Shown piece by piece: positions 6,638 through 13,445 of a DNA stretch of 13,704 nt. Below the pieces are notes generated by a model. That model worked only from the letters and a program-made list of their open reading frames with translations. It was not told the origin of the DNA and did no database searches. Origin of the DNA: UBA2272 sp034368805 (GTDB lineage Bacteria > Actinomycetota > Coriobacteriia > Anaerosomatales > Anaerosomataceae); NCBI GenBank assembly GCA_034368805.1, contig JAXMLJ010000098.1, positions 1-13,704 of the forward strand, given 5' to 3'. A program made the translations under genes and the position numbers. Numbering within the stretch: position 1 is the first letter of the stretch; each line of letters opens with the position of its first letter.

Positions 6638-7414
6638 ATGACGCCGAACCTGTCGCGCGGCATGCAGAGCGTAGAGCGCTCGCACGTCCGCCTTGCGCTC
6701 CTGGCCACCACTGTCGTGATCGTGATCGGGCTGGTCCTGGCCGTGGTGTGGGTCCTGACCCCGCTCGGCCCGACACCGGAGGCGCTCGAGGCGCTCGGCT
6801 CGGACGGCACCGTCACGGTCACCGCCCTGGCCGAAGGCTGGCTGTTCGCTCCTACGGATGGACCGGCCGCTGCGGGCCTCGTCCTGTATCCCGGCGGACG
6901 GGTGGACGCGCGCTCGTACGCCCCCCTCGCGCGAGCGATCGCACAGCGGGGCTACGCCGTTGCACTCGCCTCGATGCCGCTGAACCTCGCAGTCCTCGAC
7001 CCCGGCCGGGCGGAGACCCTGATGGACTCGGCGCCGGAGGTGGTCCGGTGGGCGGTCGGCGGGCACAGCCTCGGCGGCGCCATGGCCGCGGCCTATGCCA
7101 CCACCGAGGACGATCGCATCGGGGGGCTGGCGCTGCTGGCCGCGTACCCCGCGGCATCGACCGACCTGACCGCACGCGGCTTGGCCGTGCTCTCCGTCAT
7201 CGGCACCGAGGACCGCGTGGTCGATCCGGAGGTGTTTGCCGAGGCCGTCGAGCGGCTTCCGGCCGACACCACATATCTGACGCTCGACGGCGGCAACCAC
7301 GCGCAGTTCGGTGACTACGGGCCGCAGACACGCGACGGCGACGCCACGATCACCCGCGAGGAGCAGATCCGCGCGACCGCGGACGCCATCGCCGGGCTCC
7401 TCGAGCACCTCTGA
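6638..7414 (+). CDS. membrane-anchored alpha/beta hydrolase
   Basis: A 258-residue protein with one N-terminal membrane segment (about residues 18-41, very rich in Val/Leu/Ile) and an extracytoplasmic alpha/beta-hydrolase domain. The nucleophile elbow is GGHSLGG with Ser144. The likely acid is Asp192 (IGTEDRVVD) and the base His221 (GGNHAQFGDYG), in the correct order. An oxyanion-type YPGG lies at 84-87. This looks like the Abhydrolase_5 (PF12695) group of small anchored hydrolases with unknown natural substrate. An earlier in-frame ATG exists at 6593, but the start at 6638 has GGAGGATCTCCG directly before it and puts the membrane segment near the N-terminus. It is the only complete plus-strand gene, divergent from the receiver gene and convergent with the cytochrome. 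The N-terminal segment could be a non-cleaved anchor or signal peptide. Confidence 0.85.
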   Translation: MTPNLSRGMQSVERSHVRLALLATTVVIVIGLVLAVVWVLTPLGPTPEALEALGSDGTVTVTALAEGWLFAPTDGPAAAGLVLYPGGRVDARSYAPLARAIAQRGYAVALASMPLNLAVLDPGRAETLMDSAPEVVRWAVGGHSLGGAMAAAYATTEDDRIGGLALLAAYPAASTDLTARGLAVLSVIGTEDRVVDPEVFAEAVERLPADTTYLTLDGGNHAQFGDYGPQTRDGDATITREEQIRATADAIAGLLEHL

Positions 7415-7459
7415 GTCCGACGCCACGGGGTCAGTTCGCCGCGCGTTGCGCCGCCTCGA

Positions 7460-8548
7460 TCAGGGCAACGACGAGACGGAATGGCAGTTGAGGCACAGGT
7501 CGTCGTCGGTCTCCACGAGCATGAAGCGGTTCTGCGTCTCGTGGGGGAAGTTCTGGAACAGCGGGTTGTCGGTGCCCGCATCGCCGCTCGTGCGGCCATC
7601 GCCGTAGCGGTACACCTCGGCGGGCATCACGGCACCCGGCTCGCCGACGGTTCTGCTGTCCTCGTGGCACTGCTGGCAGATCGGCGCGTGCCCCGCTTGC
7701 TCCTCCGTTCGCGGATCCGGCATCACGAACCCGCGGTTGTGCCAGATCCCCGGAGGGAAGCCGAGCAGGCCGAGCGTGCCGTAGGTCGTCTCGAGCGAGT
7801 CGTCGGCGGTCACGATGGCGACGTGGTCGTAGGAGAAGGGCGTCGCCGTACTCGCCTGAGAGTCGACCGGATGGTTGTGGACCGCACCGCCCGAGCTGCG
7901 TCCGGCGTGACACCCCGCGCACCAGTCGGAGCCGTACACGTCCGTCTCGTCCTCGGCGCCGGTCGGAAGCCGCTTCAGGAGCTTGGTGCTCGCCCAGGAC
8001 GTGAGCCAGCTGCGGTCGCTCGCATGGAAGCGGACCCGCTCGCCGCTGAACGCATCCACCGTCCGGGCGTCGTGAGGCGAATGGCAGTCGTCGCAACTCA
8101 GATAGCCGCCCTCGCCACCGAACGAACCCACCGAGCTCCCTCCGGTACCCGCGTCTCCGCCGGGAACCACAGTGGTGGTGTCGATGCTGTGCCCGCCGAG
8201 AACCGTCCCGCCCCGGGCTTCGATCGCGCCGTAGACACCCATGCCGGCGGTCCCGTCGTGGCAGAACTCGCAGGACGCCTTGATCGTGGATGCGGGCAGC
8301 AGAAGGACGCCGTCCCCGGGGGCTTCGTGGACCGAATGGCACGCGGCGCACTTCGTGGTGGTGGCCGTATAGCCGCCGTGCGGCCCGGCGCGATCGGGGA
8401 AGAAGAGGTCCGACTGGTGGCACGCGGGACAGTCCATCCCGTCCCCGTCAAATGTGACGTCACCCTCGGCCCACCCAAACGCCGAAGAAGTGACGCTCGC
8501 GAACGCGATCGTCACGGAAAGCAGTGCGAGAAGCTTGAGCCGCACCAT
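7460..8548 (-). CDS. secreted heptahaem c-type cytochrome
   Basis: A 362-residue exported protein with a signal peptide (MVRLKLLALL..., hydrophobic to about residue 24, possible cleavage near GWA/EG) and seven CXXCH haem-binding motifs with His ligands at 44, 71, 97, 156, 214, 295 and 356. The haems fall into a close N-terminal trio and four widely spaced ones; the last lies seven residues from the C-terminus. SVH and SPH segments after haems 2 and 4 resemble doubled-CXXCH cytochromes. The linkers are rich in Gly, Ser, Thr and Asp. No transmembrane segment follows the signal peptide, so it is probably extracytoplasmic and soluble or wall-associated. The start at 8548 is preceded by AGGGGGTG; a 23-codon longer frame would put a charged stretch before the signal peptide. 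It lies 69 bases after the amidohydrolase gene on the same strand. A role in electron transfer is inferred from the haems; the partner and acceptor are unknown. Confidence 0.92.
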   Translation of the reverse strand: MVRLKLLALLSVTIAFASVTSSAFGWAEGDVTFDGDGMDCPACHQSDLFFPDRAGPHGGYTATTTKCAACHSVHEAPGDGVLLLPASTIKASCEFCHDGTAGMGVYGAIEARGGTVLGGHSIDTTTVVPGGDAGTGGSSVGSFGGEGGYLSCDDCHSPHDARTVDAFSGERVRFHASDRSWLTSWASTKLLKRLPTGAEDETDVYGSDWCAGCHAGRSSGGAVHNHPVDSQASTATPFSYDHVAIVTADDSLETTYGTLGLLGFPPGIWHNRGFVMPDPRTEEQAGHAPICQQCHEDSRTVGEPGAVMPAEVYRYGDGRTSGDAGTDNPLFQNFPHETQNRFMLVETDDDLCLNCHSVSSLP

Positions 8549-8617
8549 CGAGGCACCCCCTGGCAGCGACGGTAGCACCCCTAAGTCTCTACGACAAGCT
8601 TTCTCAAGACTGCGCAA

Positions 8618-9454
8618 TCAGAGGTCAAGCAACCGCTCGGCGTTGCCGTGGAGTATGGCGTCGAGCTCCTCGCCGGTGAACCCGATACCGCTCACGTAGG
8701 CTACCTCGGCTCCCGCGTCGGTCCACGGACCATCGGTGCCGAAGAGGATGCGCTCGATCCCGTGATCGCGCGCCAGCGAGAGGAACTCCGCATCCGGCAG
8801 GCGCCCGGGTACGTACGCCGTGTCCAGGTACACGTCCCTCCCGCAGAGGTGCTCGCGAACGGCGTCCCACTCACCGTAACCGCCCATGTGCGCGCATATG
8901 CACGTGAGCCCGGGAAACGCGTCGAGCACGCGGGCAAGATCGGCCGGATGGGCCTCCTGCTCGTGCCTCACGACATAGCCCCCGGCGTGGAAGAGCACGA
9001 TCATGCCGAGGTCGGATGCCGCCTCGTAGATCGGCGCCATGCGCCTCTCCGCAGGCGCGAAACCCTGGTGCTGCGAGTGCAGCTTGATCCCACGGATGCC
9101 GAGTGCCGCGATCCGCGCCATCTCGCCCGCCGGGTCCGGGAAGCCGGGGTGCATCGCGCCGAACGGCACGATGCGCTGCTCGCCGAGCGAGGCCACCCAG
9201 TCGTTGATGCCGCGCACCTGAGACGGCTTGGTGGCGACGGGCGCGACGAGAGCACGGCCGACACCACCACGGTCCATCGCCGCAAGCAACCCCGCGATGG
9301 TGCCGTCATAGTACGCCGTGATGCCGCCTTCCGCGGCGAGCGCCGCTACAGCCTTGGCCGCGATCGCATCGGGGAACGCATGCGTGTGTGCGTCGAACAC
9401 TCCGACCGGGTGCCCGCTTCCCGGAACGGTGGCTTCTCGAGGTCTACTCGTCAT
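8618..9454 (-). CDS. amidohydrolase family 2 metal-dependent hydrolase
   Basis: A 278-residue TIM-barrel enzyme of the amidohydrolase-2 group (PF04909; relatives include ACMSD and uncharacterised TIM-barrel hydrolases or decarboxylases). Candidate metal and catalytic residues stand in the expected places: H23 and H25 (FDAHTH), H126 or H129 near KLHSQHQGF, H156 (VLFHAGG), H189 (CAHMGG) and D241 (FGTDGPW). The C-terminus (ILHGNAERLLDL) is the usual end of the family. The start ATG lies inside the last codons of the upstream microprotein gene (11-base overlap, ATGACGAGTAG), which implies coupled translation. The substrate cannot be told; the protein has no signal peptide and should be cytoplasmic. 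The 69-base gap to the cytochrome gene allows co-transcription. Confidence 0.9.
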   Translation of the reverse strand: MTSRPREATVPGSGHPVGVFDAHTHAFPDAIAAKAVAALAAEGGITAYYDGTIAGLLAAMDRGGVGRALVAPVATKPSQVRGINDWVASLGEQRIVPFGAMHPGFPDPAGEMARIAALGIRGIKLHSQHQGFAPAERRMAPIYEAASDLGMIVLFHAGGYVVRHEQEAHPADLARVLDAFPGLTCICAHMGGYGEWDAVREHLCGRDVYLDTAYVPGRLPDAEFLSLARDHGIERILFGTDGPWTDAGAEVAYVSGIGFTGEELDAILHGNAERLLDL

Positions 9455-9578
9455 CGAGAGCGGCCTGGGCCGCCTTCTTGGCCTTCTGAGACGCGACCAT
9501 CTTGCCGAGGACGATGATCTTCACGTAGGCCAGAGCGACGAGACCCACACCGATCAGTGCCCACCAGTACCACTCCAT
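9444..9578 (-). CDS. 44-residue single-pass membrane microprotein
   Basis: A small open frame starting MEWYWWALIGVGLVALAYVK, with one transmembrane helix from about residue 4 to 25, followed by a basic, Ala/Lys-rich tail (SQKAKKAAQAALDDE). Support for it being real: a GAGAGGAG ribosome-binding site nine bases before the ATG, a clean membrane-helix plus charged-tail composition, and its last 11 bases overlapping the start of the amidohydrolase gene, a common coupling arrangement. The N-terminal aromatic cluster and cytoplasmic tail suggest a small accessory or assembly protein, but no family is recognised and no function is claimed. It begins 71 bases after the ABC permease stop, so it may belong to either neighbouring operon. 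Confidence 0.72.
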   Translation of the reverse strand: MEWYWWALIGVGLVALAYVKIIVLGKMVASQKAKKAAQAALDDE

Positions 9579-9649
9579 CACAGGGGCTCCTCTCATCGAC
9601 GCGGCAGGCGTGCTGCCGCCATACGACCGGCCATCAGCCGGCTGACTCC

Positions 9650-10714
9650 CTACTGCCCGGCCATCTGCGCCTGCATCCGTCGGGCAAGGAACGCGGTGAC
9701 CGGGATCAGGGCCACCGTGATGCCAAGAGCGATGGCGAGCTCCTGCCACACCGTCGTGATCGACGCTCCCATCACGGACACCTGCCAGATCGGCTCGATG
9801 ACCCAGTACAGCGGAAACAACTTTGCGATCCACTGCGGCCAGTCGGGGAACACGTAGAAGATCACGGGTGCGAACAACAGAACACCGGTGCCCTTGACCA
9901 GGCCGAAGAACATCGTTGAGTCCTTCGCGACGACACCGGCCAGTATGCCGAGCATCGAGGTGAGGGCTCCCGCCACGACAACGACGAGGACGACCTCGAC
10001 GGGTCGTGCACCCATCGCCCGGTTGAGCATCAGCGTCACGACCGACATGACCGTGGCCAGAAGGAGGCCCAGTGCCCACTTGGCCACCATGACCTCGCGG
10101 GATCTCACCGGAGTGACGAGCATCGCCATGAGCGTGCCGTGCTCCTTCTCCTCCACCAGACTCGAACCCGGAACGAACACGCCGGCCATCACGAGCGCGT
10201 AGAAGACGACCACCGGAACGAGTCTCGCTGATATCGGCAGCCCCTCATCACCGAAGGAGACGACCTCCACTTCCACGGGTGCCGCGCTGCCTTCGACCTC
10301 GCGGATGAGGTCGATCGTCGTGACGCTCAGGATGATGCGGTTGGCCGCGTAGCTCTCGCCACCGATGAAGAACTCCAGGGGCGGCTGCTCTCCCGCACGC
10401 ACTGAATCATCAAAGCCTGCCGGCAGGATGAGTCCGGCGTCCAGGTCATTGGCCTCGACGGCGGCCCTGAGCTCCCCGGCATCGTCGAAGCGCTCCAGCA
10501 CGATGCCTTCCATCTCGGCCACCGAGGCAGTGATGGCCGAGGAGCCCTCGTCCAGGATTCCGATGCGGGGCACTGGCTCGAACAGCGAGCCGAACGCCAC
10601 CTGGACGAGCAGCGTCATGCCCACGGGCAGCACGAGGGCCCACAGGAAGAACGGAGAGCGCGGACCGAGTGCCAGATCCTTTCGCAGCACCCTCCAGATG
10701 CGCGCGAGGCTCAT
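9650..10714 (-). CDS. ABC-2 type transporter permease (second subunit)
   Basis: A 354-residue membrane protein with the ABC-2 plan: one N-terminal transmembrane helix (about 20-41), an extracytoplasmic domain of about 120 residues (42-163), then five further helices (about 164-186, 210-231, 238-262, 269-289, 322-344). Between helices two and three is the cytoplasmic signature VEEKEHGTLMAMLVTPV (187-203), the coupling region characteristic of ABC2_membrane_3/NatB-like exporters. The start at 10714 overlaps the stop of the preceding permease gene as ATGA and has GGTGGAG before it; an upstream in-frame ATG would lie within that gene. It is the last gene of the regulator-ATPase-permease-permease operon. 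The substrate is unknown; export of sodium, a drug or a lipid-like compound are all possible in this family. Confidence 0.9.
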   Translation of the reverse strand: MSLARIWRVLRKDLALGPRSPFFLWALVLPVGMTLLVQVAFGSLFEPVPRIGILDEGSSAITASVAEMEGIVLERFDDAGELRAAVEANDLDAGLILPAGFDDSVRAGEQPPLEFFIGGESYAANRIILSVTTIDLIREVEGSAAPVEVEVVSFGDEGLPISARLVPVVVFYALVMAGVFVPGSSLVEEKEHGTLMAMLVTPVRSREVMVAKWALGLLLATVMSVVTLMLNRAMGARPVEVVLVVVVAGALTSMLGILAGVVAKDSTMFFGLVKGTGVLLFAPVIFYVFPDWPQWIAKLFPLYWVIEPIWQVSVMGASITTVWQELAIALGITVALIPVTAFLARRMQAQMAGQ

Positions 10715-11958
10715 AGCGACTCCACCTTCCTCTTCAGTGCGAACAAGCCGATGCCGTACAGCACGACGACCCATACGAGACCGTAGGCGAGCGAGCCAGC
10801 CGCCTCATCCCAGCCCGCGCCGTACATGGTCGTATTGACGAGCGTGTCGAGGACCGGGTAACTCGGGATGACCTTGACCCAGGGCGCCGCCGAACCGGGA
10901 AACAGCACGGAGAAGGACGGGATGAGCAGCGGGATCGTGAACATCATCGTGTAGAACAACTGTCCCATGAAGTCCTTGCCGGCCGAGCCCACGAACAGCG
11001 CCACGCCGGTGAACATCATCGCCCCGACGAGAAGCGTAGCGAGCAGGATCGACCAGTTCTGCGGCGTGAACGCTCCCACGAGCGCCAGGACGATGGTCCC
11101 TTGTACGAGCGAGAGTCCCGTGCCGAATACGGTCTTGGCGATCAGGAAGTCGGCGACCTTGGCCGGGGTGACCAGCACGGCGGTGACAGTCCGCTGCGCC
11201 ACTTCCAGCGAGATGAGCGAGCTCATCGAGAACGTCTCGATCAGCAGGATCATGAAGGCGAGCATGGGGCGCATCTTCTCTCGCATCGTGACCTGGTTGC
11301 CCACGCGGTCCTCGCCGAGCACGATCTCGTCTGCGTCCGGCATGCCGACGGGCAGCGCGACGCCGGCGAACTGGTAGGCCATCTCACGCACGAAGCTGTG
11401 CATGGCGCCCTCGATCTCCTCGGGCACCGCGGCGTCCGAGTAGATGATCACGCGCACGCCATCCTTCTTCGCCGCCACGTCACTGATGAACGTCTCCGGG
11501 AACGCGATGCCGATGTCCACGTTCATCCGATGCGCATCCTTGGGCTTGTCCTCGTCGGCCCCGGGGTCCCGGAAGACGAGCGCGCCCTCGTTCGTGCGAT
11601 ACGCCTCGAGGGTTCCCTCGATCACCGCGGCCATCTGCTCGGCATTCTCGAACTCCACGAGTGCGATGCCTTCTTCGCCCTCGGTGAGATCCGCTTCGTC
11701 GAGCTCGGCAAGCTGCTCGTCGGTGGCGCCCATCGCCTTGAGCGTCTCACGGGCGTCCTCGACCATGGTCTGCACCGGCGGAGAGACCGCGAGCGTGATG
11801 GACTCCTCGACCGAGTCGGGCAGCAGCCAGAAGACGGACACGACCGCCACCACCGTGAGCACCGTCAGGAACAGATAGAGCTTGTCGCGGGAGTACGCGA
11901 TGAGCTCCTTCTTCAGCAGCGCCGCGATGATGGCGCCGCGCGAGACCGGACTGCTCAT
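10711..11958 (-). CDS. ABC-2 type transporter permease (first subunit)
   Basis: A 415-residue permease. After an N-terminal amphipathic stretch (ALLKKELIAYSRDK) comes helix 1 (28-46), then a large acidic extracytoplasmic domain of about 180 residues (47-230), then helices at about 231-251, 274-297, 303-324, 332-353 and 389-408. The segment LEVAQRTVTAVLVTPAKVADFLIAK (251-275) is the counterpart of the EEKEHGT coupling motif of its partner, but with Ala-Gln in place of Lys-Glu. It resembles NatB-type permeases. It overlaps the ATPase gene upstream and the second permease downstream, both by ATGA, so the two probably form a heterodimeric membrane domain served by one ATPase. Confidence 0.88.
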   Translation of the reverse strand: MSSPVSRGAIIAALLKKELIAYSRDKLYLFLTVLTVVAVVSVFWLLPDSVEESITLAVSPPVQTMVEDARETLKAMGATDEQLAELDEADLTEGEEGIALVEFENAEQMAAVIEGTLEAYRTNEGALVFRDPGADEDKPKDAHRMNVDIGIAFPETFISDVAAKKDGVRVIIYSDAAVPEEIEGAMHSFVREMAYQFAGVALPVGMPDADEIVLGEDRVGNQVTMREKMRPMLAFMILLIETFSMSSLISLEVAQRTVTAVLVTPAKVADFLIAKTVFGTGLSLVQGTIVLALVGAFTPQNWSILLATLLVGAMMFTGVALFVGSAGKDFMGQLFYTMMFTIPLLIPSFSVLFPGSAAPWVKVIPSYPVLDTLVNTTMYGAGWDEAAGSLAYGLVWVVVLYGIGLFALKRKVESL

Positions 11959-12818
11959 CCTTCCAGCCCCCTGCCCGTCAGCTTGATGAAGATGGCCTCC
12001 AGCGTGGCCTCTTCCGTGTGGATGGTCAGAAGATCCGGCGACCCCGCGAGCTCGGCCAGCCGCGCCGAGGAGCCATCGCCACCGAGGGGCAGATGCTCCT
12101 CGCGTACACCGTTACCGTCACGCAGGCGAACAAGCACCGAACGGGTCCCGTACTTGAGCTTCAGGCTCTCGGCGGTATCCAGGGCGACGATCTCCCCCTC
12201 GTTGATGAACGCGACCCTGTCCGAGAGCTCATCGGCCTCGAACATGTCGTGGGTCGTGAGCAGCACGGCCGCCCCGCGGTCGGCCTCTTCACGGATGGTC
12301 GTCCTGATCGCCGCCGAAGTGACCGGGTCCAGCCCGTCGGTGGGCTCGTCTAAGAACAGCACCCTGGGCTTGTTGATGAACGCGCGGGAGATCATCATGC
12401 GCTGGCGCATGCCCTTGGAGAAGTTGCCGACGCGGTCGCGTGCGCGGTCGGCCAGCCCCACGCGCCGCAGAACCTCCATCGCGTCCACGTCGCGAATCCC
12501 GAACAGCGATGCGAAGAACTCGAGGTTCTCGAGTGCGGTCATCTGCAGGTAGAGGTTCTTCTCCTCGAAGCACACCCCGATCTGCGCCTGCACCTCGGGA
12601 TCGTCGAGGGCGACGTCCACACCGAGGATCCGGGCGCTGCCGCCCTTGGGCGTCAGCTGACCGGTGAGCATCTTGATGGTCGTGGACTTGCCCGCACCGT
12701 TGGGACCCAGGAAGCCGAGGATCTCACCGGGCTGCACGTCGAAGCTGACACCCTTCACCGCCTCGAGGTCACCGTACGAGTACCGCAGGCCATCCACGCT
12801 GATCGCCGGAACGGTCAT
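11955..12818 (-). CDS. ABC transporter ATP-binding protein
   Basis: A 287-residue nucleotide-binding subunit. Walker A is GPNGAGKS (38-45), the signature loop FSKGM (133-137), Walker B VLFLDEP with D157 and E158, the D-loop GLDP (162-165) and the switch His190 (LTTHD). The usual Q-loop glutamine is replaced by Glu85 (GVCFEEKNLY), and the signature is FSKGM rather than LSGGQ. The remaining 90 or so residues form the C-terminal extension seen in NatA/CcmA/DrrA-type exporters. Its start overlaps the regulator stop (ATGA), and its stop overlaps the first permease start (ATGA). Together these three form an ABC-2 exporter. Substrate unknown. Confidence 0.94.
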   Translation of the reverse strand: MTVPAISVDGLRYSYGDLEAVKGVSFDVQPGEILGFLGPNGAGKSTTIKMLTGQLTPKGGSARILGVDVALDDPEVQAQIGVCFEEKNLYLQMTALENLEFFASLFGIRDVDAMEVLRRVGLADRARDRVGNFSKGMRQRMMISRAFINKPRVLFLDEPTDGLDPVTSAAIRTTIREEADRGAAVLLTTHDMFEADELSDRVAFINEGEIVALDTAESLKLKYGTRSVLVRLRDGNGVREEHLPLGGDGSSARLAELAGSPDLLTIHTEEATLEAIFIKLTGRGLEG

Positions 12819-13282
12819 GATCGTTTCCCTTCGTTGAATCGCTGCATGACACCTTCGAACTCACGCTCGAAGAACGCGTAGACGTCGCGCATCTCGGAGA
12901 GGCGCTCCCGCGCGAGTGGTGCCGCGGTGAACTCGAGTGCCTCGTCGACCGCCGCGCGCACCGAACTCGTGCCGGCCAGCTTGCGCGACAGCATGTCGCC
13001 CCACTTGCCCTTGAGCATCCGGTAGTGCGCCTCCCGGCTGCCACGGACCCGGTAGCGCTCGACCAGCTCCACGCCAACGAGGAACTGCATCGCACTGCTC
13101 ACCGACGCCTTGCTGATGCCGAGCGCCCCCATGATCTCAGCGGTCGAGAGCCCCTCGCCTTCGGCGAGTGTGAGCGCCGCGTAGACCCGCGCGATGTTGT
13201 GGGGAAAGCCGACCGTCTCGAGCATCGCGGAGAGCCGGTCGAGTACGGCGATCCGCCTGGTGAGCTCGCTTTCAGCAGCCAT
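12815..13282 (-). CDS. GbsR/MarR-like winged-helix transcriptional regulator
   Basis: A 155-residue regulator, first gene of the ABC exporter operon. After an N-terminal helical region (LDRLSAMLETVGFPHNIARVYAAL), a winged helix-turn-helix covers about 45-90: LSTAEIMGALGISKASVSSAMQFLVGVELVERYRVRGSREAHY, with ISKASVSSAM as recognition helix. The GFPHNIARVYA segment and the helical C-terminus fit the GbsR branch of the MarR superfamily. GGAGGGATG lies just ahead of the ATG. The four-base overlap with the ATPase gene, plus palindromes in its promoter region, suggest it represses its own operon; the signal is unknown. Regulators of this type directly ahead of ABC-2 exporters are common. Confidence 0.88.
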   Translation of the reverse strand: MAAESELTRRIAVLDRLSAMLETVGFPHNIARVYAALTLAEGEGLSTAEIMGALGISKASVSSAMQFLVGVELVERYRVRGSREAHYRMLKGKWGDMLSRKLAGTSSVRAAVDEALEFTAAPLARERLSEMRDVYAFFEREFEGVMQRFNEGKRS

Positions 13283-13304
13283 GCCGCATCCCTCCGTCGG
13301 CCAT

Positions 13305-13326
13305 GAAACTTGCGTACATAACTTTC
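13305..13326. promoter_or_regulatory. imperfect 22-base palindrome, candidate operator proximal to the regulator
   Basis: It lies 23 to 44 bases ahead of the regulator start. The outer arms GAAA and TTTC match, inner TT/AA pairs match, and the centre is GTAC; eight of eleven pairs agree, with mismatches at pairs 5, 8 and 9. The size suits a dimeric winged-helix regulator. Its position between the likely transcription start and the ATG of the regulator gene fits repression. Unproven. Confidence 0.4.
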
Positions 13327-13329
13327 ACG

Positions 13330-13346
13330 ACGTTCTGAACGTTCAG
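13330..13346. promoter_or_regulatory. overlapping inverted repeats, candidate operator between divergent genes
   Basis: The 17 bases ACGTTCTGAACGTTCAG contain two overlapping symmetries: ACGTTC-T-GAACGT (13330-13342) and the perfect 12-base palindrome CTGAACGTTCAG (13335-13346). This gives three alternating GTTC/GAAC half-sites. The site sits about 50 bases ahead of the regulator ATG, in the likely promoter, and about 35 bases before the -35 of the divergent zinc-ribbon gene. Confidence 0.5.
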
Positions 13347-13380
13347 TATGATACCTCATATCAGCGCTGCCCAAACATCG

Positions 13381-13408
13381 CTGACAGAATGTCCCTTAGC
13401 GGTACACT
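13381..13408 (+). promoter_or_regulatory. promoter of the zinc-ribbon gene
   Basis: CTGACA (13381-13386) and TACACT (13403-13408) are separated by 16 bases. They match five of six and four of six consensus positions of a housekeeping sigma promoter. The expected transcript start is about 30 bases ahead of the ATG at 13446. Confidence 0.55.
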
Positions 13409-13445
13409 CATACGCGAGAGGACCCTTCGACGAAGGAGCGCCAGG

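Noticed and set aside
7415..7459. Bidirectional terminator between the convergent hydrolase and cytochrome genes
   Set aside because: Only a four-pair GCGC hairpin and no T-run on either strand.
8549..8617. A longer cytochrome start 23 codons upstream
   Set aside because: It would place a charged stretch ahead of the signal peptide; the ATG at 8548 has AGGGGGTG before it and gives a normal signal peptide.
9579..9649. Hairpins CCGGC/GCCGG and GCGGCA/TGCCGC between the permease and microprotein genes as an intrinsic terminator
   Set aside because: Short stems without a following U-run; in GC-rich DNA these are expected by chance.
11101..12552. A 483-codon plus-strand open frame opposite the ABC genes
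   Set aside because: Antisense to the ABC ATPase and permease; His/Arg/Asp-rich composition typical of reversed GC-rich coding sequence.
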